Source: Alphaproteobacteria bacterium (GTDB lineage: Bacteria > Pseudomonadota > Alphaproteobacteria > DSM-16000 > Inquilinaceae). Taken from it: a stretch of DNA of 38,916 bases. A program made the translations under genes and the position numbers. A model generated the notes under the pieces. The model saw only the letters and a program-made list of their open reading frames with translations, did not search any database and was not told the origin of the DNA. Of this stretch, positions 15,708 through 23,640 are shown piece after piece; position 1 is the first letter of the stretch; every line of letters starts with the position of its first letter. Location: NCBI GenBank assembly GCA_009909005.1, contig JAAAOG010000141.1:1-38916 (forward strand), in the 5' to 3' direction.

Positions 15708-16153
15708 TGCCCAGCTATATCGGCCTTATTCGCAAGGAACCGGGCACGATTTACGGGATCGACTTCCCCGATTTCCCCGGTTGCATCAGTGCCGACGAAA
15801 CCCTCGAAGCGTGCCTCAAATCGGGGCGCGAAGCGTTGCAGACCTGTGTCCAATTCATGCTGGACGAGGGGATGGAGATCCCCTCGCCAAGCTCGCTTGA
15901 AGATATCCTGGCCGATCCGGATTCGCATGACGCGCTGGCCGTCCTCGTCGAGCTGCCGCCGGTCAAAGGCAAGGCGGTACGCGTCAACATCACGCTTGAC
16001 GAGTATCTGCTGACGGAGATTGACCGGGCTGCGTCCCGCCGTCAGATGAACCGATCGAATTTTCTCGCCTGGGCCGCCCGGCAGGCCATGCACAGGCCGG
16101 AAGACCAGCGCCGCGCGCTTCATCTGGCAACCGAAGACCAGCAAAGCCCGTGA
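15707..16153 (+). CDS. hicB: HicB antitoxin
   Basis: 148 residues. The N-terminal half is the HicB partial RNase H fold (YIGLIRKEPGTIYGIDFPDFPGCISADETLEACLKSGREAL). The C-terminal part VRVNITLDEYLLTEIDRAASRRQMNRSNFLAWAARQAM is a ribbon-helix-helix DNA-binding domain. It should bind HicA and repress its own operon. It is intact although its toxin is frameshifted, which suggests retention as a regulator or very recent toxin loss. Confidence 0.93.
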   Translation: MPSYIGLIRKEPGTIYGIDFPDFPGCISADETLEACLKSGREALQTCVQFMLDEGMEIPSPSSLEDILADPDSHDALAVLVELPPVKGKAVRVNITLDEYLLTEIDRAASRRQMNRSNFLAWAARQAMHRPEDQRRALHLATEDQQSP

Positions 16154-16265
16154 CGCCGCCCGCCCTATCGTTTACCAAAGCTTCATAGGCCTGGGCGCAG
16201 TCTGGGGGTCCGGCCGGCCGCATTTCCGCCCGCGGCGGGCCGTTTTCAGCCAGGGACGAACGGGC

Positions 16266-16493
16266 ATGGCCCAGGACGCAACACCCCAGGCGCCGGAGCT
16301 TGCCGGCGACCATCTTGTCGGATGCATCGATCATCTGTCGCGGCAGACAAATCTGCTGGCCCTTGACGCCCTGCTGTCGGCGGCCGGCGACGACACGACA
16401 TCCTGCGCGGAGGCGGCCCATCGCGCCCGAGTCCTCGCCGACCGACTGGCCGCAGGCACCCGCAAGACCGAAGCGCGGCGCTCCGCCGGCTGA
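16266..16493 (+). CDS. small protein with a chemoreceptor-hairpin-like motif
   Basis: 75 residues. The stretch IDHLSRQTNLLALDALLSAAGDD resembles the conserved hairpin tip of methyl-accepting chemotaxis proteins (IxxIxxQTNLLALNAAIEAA). No sensor, membrane or HAMP segment exists, and it is far too short to be a receptor. It may be a fragment or a small regulator of chemoreceptor-like assemblies. Coding status is moderately likely given family-like sequence. Confidence 0.5.
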   Translation: MAQDATPQAPELAGDHLVGCIDHLSRQTNLLALDALLSAAGDDTTSCAEAAHRARVLADRLAAGTRKTEARRSAG

Positions 16494-16578
16494 GGATTGC
16501 TCCATCGCATCTCGCCAGGGCGGGGCGGGGCGGCTAGACTCCGTTGCGAGTCGTCAATCGCCGAACCCGAGCCCTGCC

Positions 16579-17277
16579 ATGGCCAGTGTCATCCCGCCGC
16601 CGCCCCAGCCGAGCCTGCCGGTGCTCGGCACCGACGCCGTCTTTCCGGTCCACCGGATCTATTGTGTCGGCCGCAATTACGCGGCTCATGCCCGCGAAAT
16701 GGGCTCCGACCCGGCGCTGGAGCCGCCGGTGTTCTTCACCAAGCCGGCCGACGCGATTGTGCCGGTGTCGGGCCCCGAGCCGGCGGCCATTCCCTATCCG
16801 CCGGCCACCGAAAACCTGCATCACGAGATCGAGCTGGTCGTCGCCCTGGGCGAGGGCGGGCGCGACATCGAGGCCGACCGGGCAAATGCGCTGATCTACG
16901 GCTATGCGGTCGGGCTCGACATGACCCGGCGGGACCTGCAGAACGCCGCCAAGGCGGTCGGCGGACCCTGGGACATGGCCAAGGCCTTCGACAGCTCGGC
17001 CCCGTGCAGCGTCATTACCCCCGCCGTCGCCATCGGCCACCCCGCGGCCGGGGTCGTCCGCCTGTCGGTGAACGGCACGGTGCGCCAGCAGGGTGACCTC
17101 GCCGACCTGATCTGGAGCGTGCCGCTGGTCATCGCCCATCTCTCGCGTCTGGTCACCCTGGCGCCCGGGGATCTGATCTTCACCGGCACGCCGGAGGGCG
17201 TCGGCCCGGTCGTCCGCGGCGACCGGCTGGACGGCGAGGTCGCCGGCGTCGGCGCGCTGGCCATCACGCTGGTTTGA
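16579..17277 (+). CDS. fumarylacetoacetate hydrolase family protein (fumarylpyruvate hydrolase-like)
   Basis: 232 residues, single FAH domain. It shows YCVGRNYAAHAREMG, FFTKPADAIVP, the metal-binding HHEIELVVALG (ExE) with GLDMTRRDLQ (Asp), and FTGTPEGVGPV. Enzymes of this form split C-C bonds of acylpyruvates; those starting GRNYAAHA are often fumarylpyruvate hydrolases of gentisate breakdown. The frame is open upstream but the ATG at 16579 fits the family. No pathway partners are adjacent, so the substrate is unproven. Confidence 0.88.
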   Translation: MASVIPPPPQPSLPVLGTDAVFPVHRIYCVGRNYAAHAREMGSDPALEPPVFFTKPADAIVPVSGPEPAAIPYPPATENLHHEIELVVALGEGGRDIEADRANALIYGYAVGLDMTRRDLQNAAKAVGGPWDMAKAFDSSAPCSVITPAVAIGHPAAGVVRLSVNGTVRQQGDLADLIWSVPLVIAHLSRLVTLAPGDLIFTGTPEGVGPVVRGDRLDGEVAGVGALAITLV

Positions 17278-17328
17278 CTCGCCGGGACCGCCTATCTCTG
17301 ATCGGGGAGGCGGAGTGGGGACAGCATC

Positions 17329-17573
17329 ATGCCGACAATCGAAACCCAGGCCGGGGATATTTCGCGCACACTGAAAGAGCAGGGGGTGGCGGACGATGAG
17401 ACAGTCTTTGTCTCCTATCAGCGGTCCGAAGACCGGCGCCCCTGCGTGAAGCGATTGAAGAAATGCAAAGCGCCGCCGAGAAAGCCGGGATTACCGATCA
17501 GGATATTATGGACCTTCTTGAAGTCGATGAACAGGAGTTTGAGAACCTCTTTGACCACCCGCCTGCCAAGTAA
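17329..17573 (+). pseudogene. frameshifted antitoxin gene of a PIN-type TA pair
   Basis: MPTIETQAGDISRTLKEQGVADDETVFVSYQRSED reads in one frame. After a shift near 17440 the protein continues as LREAIEEMQSAAEKAGITDQDIMDLLEVDEQEFENLFDHPPAK to TAA at 17571-17573. Such ~80-residue acidic proteins precede PIN-domain toxins. A remnant of the toxin follows 3 nt later, so the pair is dead. Confidence 0.65.
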
Positions 17574-17576
17574 GCT

Positions 17577-17736
17577 ATGCGTGTTTAAAGACGACGTCTT
17601 TCTTGCCGTTGCGCTGGCCGGCAAGGCTGACGCGCTTGTTACCGGCGACCGGGACCTTCTCGTCCTGCATCCCTTCCGCGGCATACCGATCCTGTCGCCG
17701 CGCGCCTTTCTCGATGTTATGACATCTCCGCGTTGA
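17577..17736 (+). pseudogene. internally deleted PIN-domain toxin remnant
   Basis: ATGCGTGT at 17577 looks like the usual MRV start of a PIN toxin. It is followed directly by the C-terminal third in another frame: KDDVFLAVALAGKADALVTGDRDLLVL, with the PIN motif TGDRDLL, then ILSPRAFLD. About 90 codons including the DTNV motif are missing. The end abuts the xth gene. Confidence 0.65.
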
Positions 17737-17758
17737 TCACGGAAGCGATGGGGGCGGC

Positions 17759-18553
17759 GTGCGGATTGCGACCTGGAACATCAATTCGGTGCGGCTGCGG
17801 GTGGATCTGGTCACCCGCTTGCTGGACGAGGCGGCGCCCGATCTGCTCTGCCTGCAGGAGACCAAGTGCGAGGACGGCAAGTTCCCGCGCGAGCCCTTCA
17901 TCGAGCGCGGCTATACCCATATCGCGCTGTCCGGCATGCGCACCTATCACGGTGTGGCCATCCTCTCCCGCCTGCCGCTGGAGGCCAGCGAGATCCGGCA
18001 CTGGTGCGGCAAGGAGGATTGCCGGCATGTGCTGGTCCGCCTGCCGAACGGGGTGGAGGTGCATAATGTGTATGTCCCGGCCGGCGGCGACATCCCCGAT
18101 CCGGAGGCCAATGAGAAGTTCCGGCACAAGCTCGCTTTCGTCGGCGAGATGACCGCCTGGTGGCCGGATGTGCGCCGGGCCGAGCAGCCGATGATCCTGG
18201 TCGGCGACCTCAATATCGCGCCGCTGGAAAACGATGTCTGGTCGCACAGGCAGCTGCTCGATGTGGTCAGTCACACGCCTGTCGAGGTCGAGAAGCTGAC
18301 CGCCATGCAGGCCTCGCTCGGCTGGGTCGACGCGGTGCGCCATTTCGTGCCGGCGGATCAGAAGCTCTATACCTGGTGGAGCTACCGGGCGCGCGACTGG
18401 GCGGCCTCCGACCGCGGCCGGCGGCTCGACCATATCTGGGTGACGCCGCCGCTGGCGCCGGCCCTGCAGGGCGCCCGGGTGCTGCGCGAGGCCCGCGGCT
18501 GGCTCCCCAAGCCCTCCGACCACGTCCCGGTCCTCGTCGACCTGGATCTGTGA
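17759..18553 (+). CDS. xth: exodeoxyribonuclease III
   Basis: 264 residues, full length for ExoIII/AP endonuclease of base-excision repair. Motifs are MRIATWNINSVRLR, LCLQETKCED (metal Glu), YHGVAILSR, VGDLNIAPLENDVWS (Asp/Asn), RLDHIWVTP and the catalytic KPSDHVPVLVDL. It starts with GTG after a GGGGGCGGC stretch. It converges on vapC with a 13-nt gap. Confidence 0.95.
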   Translation: MRIATWNINSVRLRVDLVTRLLDEAAPDLLCLQETKCEDGKFPREPFIERGYTHIALSGMRTYHGVAILSRLPLEASEIRHWCGKEDCRHVLVRLPNGVEVHNVYVPAGGDIPDPEANEKFRHKLAFVGEMTAWWPDVRRAEQPMILVGDLNIAPLENDVWSHRQLLDVVSHTPVEVEKLTAMQASLGWVDAVRHFVPADQKLYTWWSYRARDWAASDRGRRLDHIWVTPPLAPALQGARVLREARGWLPKPSDHVPVLVDLDL

Positions 18554-18566
18554 AAGGCTCGCTAAT

Positions 18567-18977
18567 TCACCGGCCGACGTGCCAGTTCTCCAGGATCAGC
18601 GGGCCCGGAATGCGCTGGAAATGTGCCATGTTATTCGTCACCAACACCGCTTCCCGGGCAATCGCATGGGCGGCAATCATCATGTCGAGTTGACCGATCA
18701 GCCGGCCGGTCAGGGTCAGAGCATGGCGGATGCCGGCATAAACATCGGCCGCCTCGGCATCCCACGGCACACCCGTCACGCGCCCCAGAAAACGCTCTAT
18801 GATCACGCGCAGATCCTCGCGCTCTGGCCTCTTCGCGAGCCCGTATCTCAGTTCCGCGCGGGTGACGGCAGAGACCAGTATCTGCGAATATGACAATTCT
18901 GACATTCGCGCGGCAATGCCCGGCGAGCGCTTCTTCAGAAGATAACTGATCGTGTCTGTGTCCAACATGTATTTCAT
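18567..18977 (-). CDS. vapC: VapC family PIN-domain toxin
   Basis: 136 residues with a complete PIN domain: Asp in MLDTDTISYL, Glu in VTRAELRYGL, Asp in IGQLDMMIAAHAI and the final acidic/NN pair in LVTNNMAHF. These are metal-dependent site-specific RNases that act on tRNA or rRNA. It begins 2 nt after the upstream vapB, forming a normal vapBC operon read leftward. Confidence 0.92.
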   Translation of the reverse strand: MKYMLDTDTISYLLKKRSPGIAARMSELSYSQILVSAVTRAELRYGLAKRPEREDLRVIIERFLGRVTGVPWDAEAADVYAGIRHALTLTGRLIGQLDMMIAAHAIAREAVLVTNNMAHFQRIPGPLILENWHVGR

Positions 18978-18979
18978 GG

Positions 18980-19249
18980 TCAGGCGTCTTCACGGAACGG
19001 ATCGCTGTCTTCCGGCACCGTGTTCATCGGCCTGTCTTCAAGAAAGTCCGACGGCACGTCGACCGTTTCCAGCAGCGCAAAGAAATCGTCCCACGATCCC
19101 CGGTCGGGGCGGGTGGTCAGCGTGACATCTCCGGTTGCCTCGTCCCGGATCGCGTAGACCTCTGTGCCGTCGAAGCGGAAATCGGCCGGCAGACGGACCG
19201 CCTGACTGGCGCCGTTCTTGAAAAGCTTGGCAATGCGAACATCGGCCAT
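18980..19249 (-). CDS. vapB: VapB-type antitoxin (copy next to vapC)
   Basis: 89 residues. The AbrB/SpoVT-like N-terminus VRIAKLFKNGASQAVRLPADFRFDGTEVYAIRD binds DNA, and the acidic C-terminal tail (DDFFALLETVDVPSDFLEDRPMN) should wrap VapC. An ATG at 19255 also exists. I prefer 19249 because GAGG is 8 nt upstream and the copy at 19542 starts at the same residue (MADVR). Confidence 0.9.
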   Translation of the reverse strand: MADVRIAKLFKNGASQAVRLPADFRFDGTEVYAIRDEATGDVTLTTRPDRGSWDDFFALLETVDVPSDFLEDRPMNTVPEDSDPFREDA

Positions 19250-19281
19250 GGCCATTTCCTCATAAGAAACAATGCGCCGTT

Positions 19282-19542
19282 TTAGACATCCCGGTCGACG
19301 GGAGGCGTGTTCAATGGCCGATCTTCCATGAACCCCGCGACGTCCTCATCCTTGAGCTCGGAAATCATCGCGAGCAGATCGTCCCAGTCTCCGCCATTGG
19401 GCCTGGACGAGAGCGTGACATCTCCGGTTGCCTCGTCCCGGATCGCGTAGACCTCCGTGCCCTCGAAGCGGAAATCGGCCGGCAGCCGGACCGCCTGGCT
19501 GGCGCCGTTCTTGAAGAGCTTGACAACGCGAACGTCCGCCAT
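19282..19542 (-). CDS. second VapB-type antitoxin, tandem paralogue
   Basis: 86 residues, near-identical to the neighbouring VapB over residues 1-50 (KLFKNGASQAVRLPADFRF, TEVYAIRDEATGDVTL). The C-terminal toxin-binding tail diverges (GGDWDDLLAMISELKDEDVAGFMEDRPLNTPP). No second vapC follows: the next gene in the operon is the other vapB, 32 nt on. GGGGAGG lies 5 nt before the ATG. It could neutralise a toxin elsewhere or be left from a duplication. Confidence 0.88.
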   Translation of the reverse strand: MADVRVVKLFKNGASQAVRLPADFRFEGTEVYAIRDEATGDVTLSSRPNGGDWDDLLAMISELKDEDVAGFMEDRPLNTPPVDRDV

Positions 19543-19568
19543 TCCCGCCTCCCCGTGTATCTAGACGC

Positions 19569-19596
19569 AATATAGACGGGTTTGCCCCCGGCACAA
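19569..19596 (-). promoter_or_regulatory. probable vapB-vapB-vapC promoter
   Basis: On the minus strand TTGTGC (revcomp at 19591-19596) and TATATT (revcomp at 19569-19574) are 16 nt apart and 26 nt before the first vapB ATG. The -10 is strong and the position fits a TA operon. Confidence 0.5.
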
Positions 19597-19772
19597 GATA
19601 CCCTCGCGTTTCATGGCCGGAGTTGCGCTCGACATGGTCCGGCATGTCCGGTCCGGCCATCAGGCAGACAAATTTTAGGCACATTCTCCCATTCTGATTT
19701 GTGGCTCAAGGTCGATGCGGGCATAATTTCTTGTCCTCGATCGAAAATGACAAATCACGCGGAGGAAAAGCC

Positions 19773-20435
19773 ATGAGCAAGGTTGGGACGACAAAGGGAG
19801 TGTATTTGACGGGACGGGATCTTGCCGGCATGGCGGCGATCGGCACGCATCTTTTTATCATCATTGTCACCGGCGACAAGAAGACACGCACGGTGCCCTA
19901 TATCGACCCGAATACCAAGCCGCTCTCCTACAAAAAGGCACATGTGCTGAAGCCACAGGATTTGGGGGATGGAACCTACGGGTTCGTCGCCGGAGCCCAG
20001 AATAAAAACAGCAGACTTATGCTTGAATATTTCGAAACCTCCGACTATCAGGCGACACGCGAGCATTACAACTGGAGCAAATATGGCGGCTATTTTGCCG
20101 ACTTCGACACTGAAATTCACAAGGTAACGTCAAAAAAGACAGTGGACGTCCTGATCAGGCTGGTCTTTGACTGCCTCGGCGCCTATGTCGACAACGAGAC
20201 GGCGGAACCGATCCCCTATCCGTCGGCCGGCTGGGGACTGAACAGCAACAGCTGGGCCCAATCGGTGATCCAGTACGCTGGCGGAACCGCGCCGGGAGAT
20301 TTCTCGGGTGTCGATCTGTCCGGCGGCGAACGCATTCCCAAGGCCTATTTCACACCGCACTTCTTCGGAAAACGCCTGCCGCTGCTGAATGGGAAGACGG
20401 TTACCAATCTCGCCTTGGCGGGGACCCCGGTCTGA
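19773..20435 (+). CDS. hypothetical protein, unknown family
   Basis: 220 residues, soluble, with no signal peptide. It has a GTHLFIIIVTGD strand near residue 25 and a GLNSNSWAQSVIQYAGG segment near residue 155. The spacing of the His strand and the N-S-N-S helix is reminiscent of papain-like/NlpC-P60 or lipase-like folds in secreted effectors, but no catalytic Cys is obvious. I do not recognise the family. GGAGGAAAAGCC precedes the ATG, so it is translated well. Its lower GC than nearby genes and position beside TA genes hint at transfer. Confidence 0.7.
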   Translation: MSKVGTTKGVYLTGRDLAGMAAIGTHLFIIIVTGDKKTRTVPYIDPNTKPLSYKKAHVLKPQDLGDGTYGFVAGAQNKNSRLMLEYFETSDYQATREHYNWSKYGGYFADFDTEIHKVTSKKTVDVLIRLVFDCLGAYVDNETAEPIPYPSAGWGLNSNSWAQSVIQYAGGTAPGDFSGVDLSGGERIPKAYFTPHFFGKRLPLLNGKTVTNLALAGTPV

Positions 20436-20589
20436 CCCGGCGCGGAAACGCCCGCCTCCTGCTTCGATGGCTAATTTGCAGGCATGCCGCCCTGCAATTG
20501 ATCGTCGCGCTGCCGATCGTGGCAGCGCCTAAGCCCCTCGCACCCCTGCATACAGTCGGCACGGGACTTGCTAAGACGTGTGCATAATG
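20436..20589. other. intergenic region upstream of riboswitch
   Basis: Contains a TTGCAGG...CCTGCAA hairpin around 20475-20495, which may end the preceding transcript. A CATAAT sequence lies at 20583-20588 just before the riboswitch, possibly its -10 box, but no good -35 is seen. Confidence 0.4.
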
Positions 20590-20700
20590 CGCCTAGGGTT
20601 CCGGCCGCCATGGGGCGGTGCCTGGTCCGAGAGGTGCACTCCCGCACTCGCCACGTCCGGCGGGCGCGGAGCCACGGCGGGACAAAAGCCCGGGAGACTC
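20590..20700 (+). ncRNA. guanidine-I (ykkC) riboswitch
   Basis: The conserved blocks of the ykkC class occur in order: CTAGGGTTCCG (20593 on), CTGGTCCGAGAG (20631 on) and CACGGCGGGACAAAAGCC followed by CGGGAGA (ending near 20698). Between them are variable stems. This RNA binds free guanidinium and turns on downstream genes. A strong hairpin (CCGGCCCTTC with GAAGGGTCCGG, near 20712-20736) follows without a T-run, so control is more likely at translation or via Rho than by an intrinsic terminator. It precedes an ABC importer and a guanidine hydrolase, which fits the ligand. Confidence 0.95.
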
Positions 20701-20827
20701 GATCGGCCGCCCCGGCCCTTCAAACGGAAGGGTCCGGAGCCGGAGAGCCTCGCCAGGCCGTCCCTGCCCCGATCGGGTCTTCCCGCGCTTTCCCCTGTCC
20801 CGCCCCGAACCGGAGGAGCGGTGACAT

Positions 20828-21895
20828 ATGCGAGCCCCGATCAAAGCCCTGACCCTCGTGCTGGCGGCCGCCCTGGCCGGCCCGGCCCTCAGCCCCGACG
20901 CCCGGGCGCAGGAGCGCGACAGCTTCCGCATCGCCTGGTCGATCTATGTCGGCTGGATGCCCTGGGGCTATGCCGCCGATGCCGGCATCATCGACCGCTG
21001 GGCCGACCGCTACGGCATCGACATCGAGGTCGTGCAGATCAACGACTATATCGAGTCGATCAACCAGTACACGGCCGGCGCCTTTGACGGCTGCGTCATG
21101 ACCAATATGGACGCGCTGACCATCCCGGCAGCCGGCGGCGTCGACTCCACGGCGCTGATCGTCGGCGATTTCTCCGACGGCAATGACGGGCTGGTGGTCA
21201 AGGGCGATCGGAGCCTGGAGGAGATGGCCGGCAGCACCATTCATCTGGTCGAGCTGTCGGTCTCTCACTATCTGCTCGCCCGGGCGCTGGAATCCGTCGG
21301 CCTTTCGGAGCGCGACGTCACGCTGGTCAACACCTCCGACGCTGACATCGTCTCGGTCTATACCGCCTCCCCGGATGTCGAGGCGGTGGTCACCTGGAAC
21401 CCGCTGCTGATGGAAGTGGCGGCCATGCCGGACTCCACCAGGCTGTTCGATTCCAGCCAGATCCCCGGCGAGATCATCGACATGATGGTGGTCAATACCG
21501 AGGTGCTGGAGGCCAATCCCGATTTCGGCCGGGCGCTGGTCGGGGCATGGTACGAGACCATGGCACTGATGGCGGCCGGCGATGAAGAGGCGCTGACCGC
21601 CATGGCGACCGCCGCCGGCACCGACCTGGCGGGCTATCAGGCGCAGCTCGACAGCACCCAGATGTTCTACGAGCCGGCGGAGGCGGTCGCCTTCACCGAA
21701 AGCCCCGACCTGATCACGACCATGGATCTGGTGCGGCAGTTTTCCTTCACGCACGGGCTGCTCGGCCCCGGCGCCGCGAGCCCCGACGTCGTCGGCATCG
21801 CTTTCCCCGGCGGGGAGGTGCTGGGCGACCCGAACAATGTCAATCTCCGCTTCACCCCGGATTTCATGCGCCTGGCCGCCGAAGACCAGCTGTAA
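20828..21895 (+). CDS. ABC transporter substrate-binding protein, probable guanidine uptake
   Basis: 355 residues. A signal peptide (KALTLVLAAALAGPALSPDARA) precedes a NitT/TauT-like periplasmic binding fold (IAWSIYVGWMPWGYAADAGI, QINDYIESINQYTAGAFDGCVMTNMDAL). GGAGGAG lies upstream of the ATG. Several Trp and acidic residues near the start could form a cation-binding pocket. It is the first gene after the riboswitch, so guanidinium is the expected ligand. The family usually binds nitrate, taurine or thiamine precursors, so context decides. Confidence 0.88.
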   Translation: MRAPIKALTLVLAAALAGPALSPDARAQERDSFRIAWSIYVGWMPWGYAADAGIIDRWADRYGIDIEVVQINDYIESINQYTAGAFDGCVMTNMDALTIPAAGGVDSTALIVGDFSDGNDGLVVKGDRSLEEMAGSTIHLVELSVSHYLLARALESVGLSERDVTLVNTSDADIVSVYTASPDVEAVVTWNPLLMEVAAMPDSTRLFDSSQIPGEIIDMMVVNTEVLEANPDFGRALVGAWYETMALMAAGDEEALTAMATAAGTDLAGYQAQLDSTQMFYEPAEAVAFTESPDLITTMDLVRQFSFTHGLLGPGAASPDVVGIAFPGGEVLGDPNNVNLRFTPDFMRLAAEDQL

Positions 21896-21931
21896 GAGAT
21901 CGCGCGGACGAACGGGCAGGGAGCGGCTGCG

Positions 21932-22744
21932 ATGCGCCGATTGATCAACCGCCGCCCCGCGCGGGCGACCGGGATTTATCTCGCCGCCCTGCCCTTCGTC
22001 CTGCTGATCGCCGCCTATCTCGCCGGCTCGGCGGCGCGGCTGGCCGAGAACCCGAACGACAAGCTGCTGCCGGCGTTCGACACCATCGGCGACGCCATCT
22101 GGCGCATGGCGGCGATGGAGGATGTGCGCTCCGGCGACATCCTGCTCTGGGTCGATACGGCAGCCAGCCTGGAGCGGCTGCTGACCGGTCTGATGGTTGC
22201 CGGCCTGGTCGGCCTCGCCTTCGGCATCACCATCGGCCTGATCCCGCTGGTGCGGGCGACGCTGTCGCCCTTTGTCGGCATGCTGTCGATGATCCCGCCG
22301 CTGGCCGTCCTGCCGATCCTGTTCATCGTCTTCGGCCTGGGGGAGCTGTCCAAGGTGATGCTGATCGTCATCGGCATTACCCCCTTCCTGATCCGCGAGC
22401 TGGCCGGAAGGACGGCCGAGTTGCCGGGCGAGCAGCTGATCAAGGCGCAGACCCTGGGCGCCGGCACCTGGCAGATTATCGCCCGGGTGGTGCTGCCACA
22501 GATCATGCCGCGGCTGATCGGTGCCCTGCGCCTCGCCCTGGGCCCGGCCTGGCTGTTCCTGATCGCCGCGGAGGCGATCGCCGCCACCGACGGTCTCGGC
22601 TACCGCATCTTTCTGGTGCGGCGCTATCTGGCCATGGATATCATTCTGCCGTACGTGGCCTGGATCACGTTCCTCGCCTTCATGCTCGACTGGCTGCTGG
22701 GCAAGCTGTCGGCCAAGGCGTACGCCTGGACGCATACGGGCTGA
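21932..22744 (+). CDS. ABC transporter permease, probable guanidine uptake
   Basis: 270 residues with about six transmembrane helices. The EAA loop is visible as QLIKAQTLGAGTWQIIARVVLPQIMPRLI, where the ATPase docks. It belongs to the BPD/SsuC-like permease group. It follows the binding protein by 36 nt and precedes the ATPase by 11 nt. Confidence 0.9.
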   Translation: MRRLINRRPARATGIYLAALPFVLLIAAYLAGSAARLAENPNDKLLPAFDTIGDAIWRMAAMEDVRSGDILLWVDTAASLERLLTGLMVAGLVGLAFGITIGLIPLVRATLSPFVGMLSMIPPLAVLPILFIVFGLGELSKVMLIVIGITPFLIRELAGRTAELPGEQLIKAQTLGAGTWQIIARVVLPQIMPRLIGALRLALGPAWLFLIAAEAIAATDGLGYRIFLVRRYLAMDIILPYVAWITFLAFMLDWLLGKLSAKAYAWTHTG

Positions 22745-22755
22745 GGGCCAAGGCG

Positions 22756-23541
22756 ATGAGCGCGGTGACCATCGACAATCTCTGGAAGTCGTACGGCGAC
22801 CGGCCGGTGCTGGAGCGCATCGCCCTGGAGGTCGAAACCGGCGCCTTCTGTACGCTGGTCGGCCCCAGCGGCTGCGGCAAGACCACCTTCCTGCGCATGC
22901 TGCTCAGCCAGGAACGCCCGACCCGGGGCCATATCCTGGTCGACGACAAGCCGCTGCCGCCCGAGCCGGGCCCGGACCGCGGCGTCGTCTTCCAGCGCTA
23001 TTCGGTGTTCCCGCACCTGACGGTGCTGCAGAACGTCGTGCTGGGGCTGGAATTCCGGCACGCGCCGCTGCTCGGCCGGCTGTTCGGTGCCGCCCGCCGC
23101 CGGGCGCTGGAGGAGGCGGAGCGCTGGGTGGAGGCGGTCGGCCTGGCGCGCTCCCGCGACGCCTACCCGGCGCAGCTGTCCGGCGGCATGCAGCAGCGCC
23201 TGGCCATCGCCCAGGCCCTGATCCTCAAGCCGCGGCTGCTGCTGCTCGACGAGCCCTTCGGGGCCCTCGACCCCGGCATCCGGGCCGACATGCACGTCCT
23301 GATCCGGCGGCTCTGGCAGGAGGAGGGCATGACCGTGTTCATGGTCACCCACGACATCCGCGAGGCCTTCGGTCTCGGCACGCGGGTGCTGGCCTTCGAC
23401 AAGGTCCGGCACGACCCGCAGGCGCCGGACGCGTACGGGGCGACCATTACGTACGATCTGCCGGGGCGTACGCCCGGGAGCGAGGCGGACGCCCTCATCC
23501 CCGTGCATTACCGCCGGCGGCTGGAACAAAGCGCGGCGTAG
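22756..23541 (+). CDS. ABC transporter ATP-binding protein, probable guanidine uptake
   Basis: 261 residues with all nucleotide-binding motifs: Walker A GPSGCGKTT, Q-loop VVFQRYSVFPHL, signature LSGGMQQRLAIAQAL, Walker B LLLLDEPFGALD and the switch His in MVTHDIREAF. It resembles SsuB/TauB. It completes the three-part importer. Confidence 0.93.
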   Translation: MSAVTIDNLWKSYGDRPVLERIALEVETGAFCTLVGPSGCGKTTFLRMLLSQERPTRGHILVDDKPLPPEPGPDRGVVFQRYSVFPHLTVLQNVVLGLEFRHAPLLGRLFGAARRRALEEAERWVEAVGLARSRDAYPAQLSGGMQQRLAIAQALILKPRLLLLDEPFGALDPGIRADMHVLIRRLWQEEGMTVFMVTHDIREAFGLGTRVLAFDKVRHDPQAPDAYGATITYDLPGRTPGSEADALIPVHYRRRLEQSAA

Positions 23542-23620
23542 GTTGGGCGGAGCCGTGCGAGGCCCGACACACCAGCCCGCAGCAATGTTGGGGTTCGCTC
23601 GTGCTCACCCGCAACCTACG
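23538..23620. repeat. long imperfect palindrome between the transporter and gdmH
   Basis: GTAGGTTGGGCGGAGC at the left end mirrors a right arm ending GCAACCTAC, with further matches inside (gccgtgcgaggcccgac against gttggggttcgctcg). Palindromes of the GTAGGTTGGG type are scattered in many proteobacterial genomes. It overlaps the ATPase stop and could act as an mRNA stabiliser or attenuate gdmH. Confidence 0.7.
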
Positions 23621-23640
23621 GCTACTGGGAGGATTGAACA

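Noticed and set aside
20720-22735. 671-codon open frame antisense to the binding protein and permease genes
   Set aside because: It runs antisense to genes with a clear signal peptide and EAA loop and has no recognisable domain.
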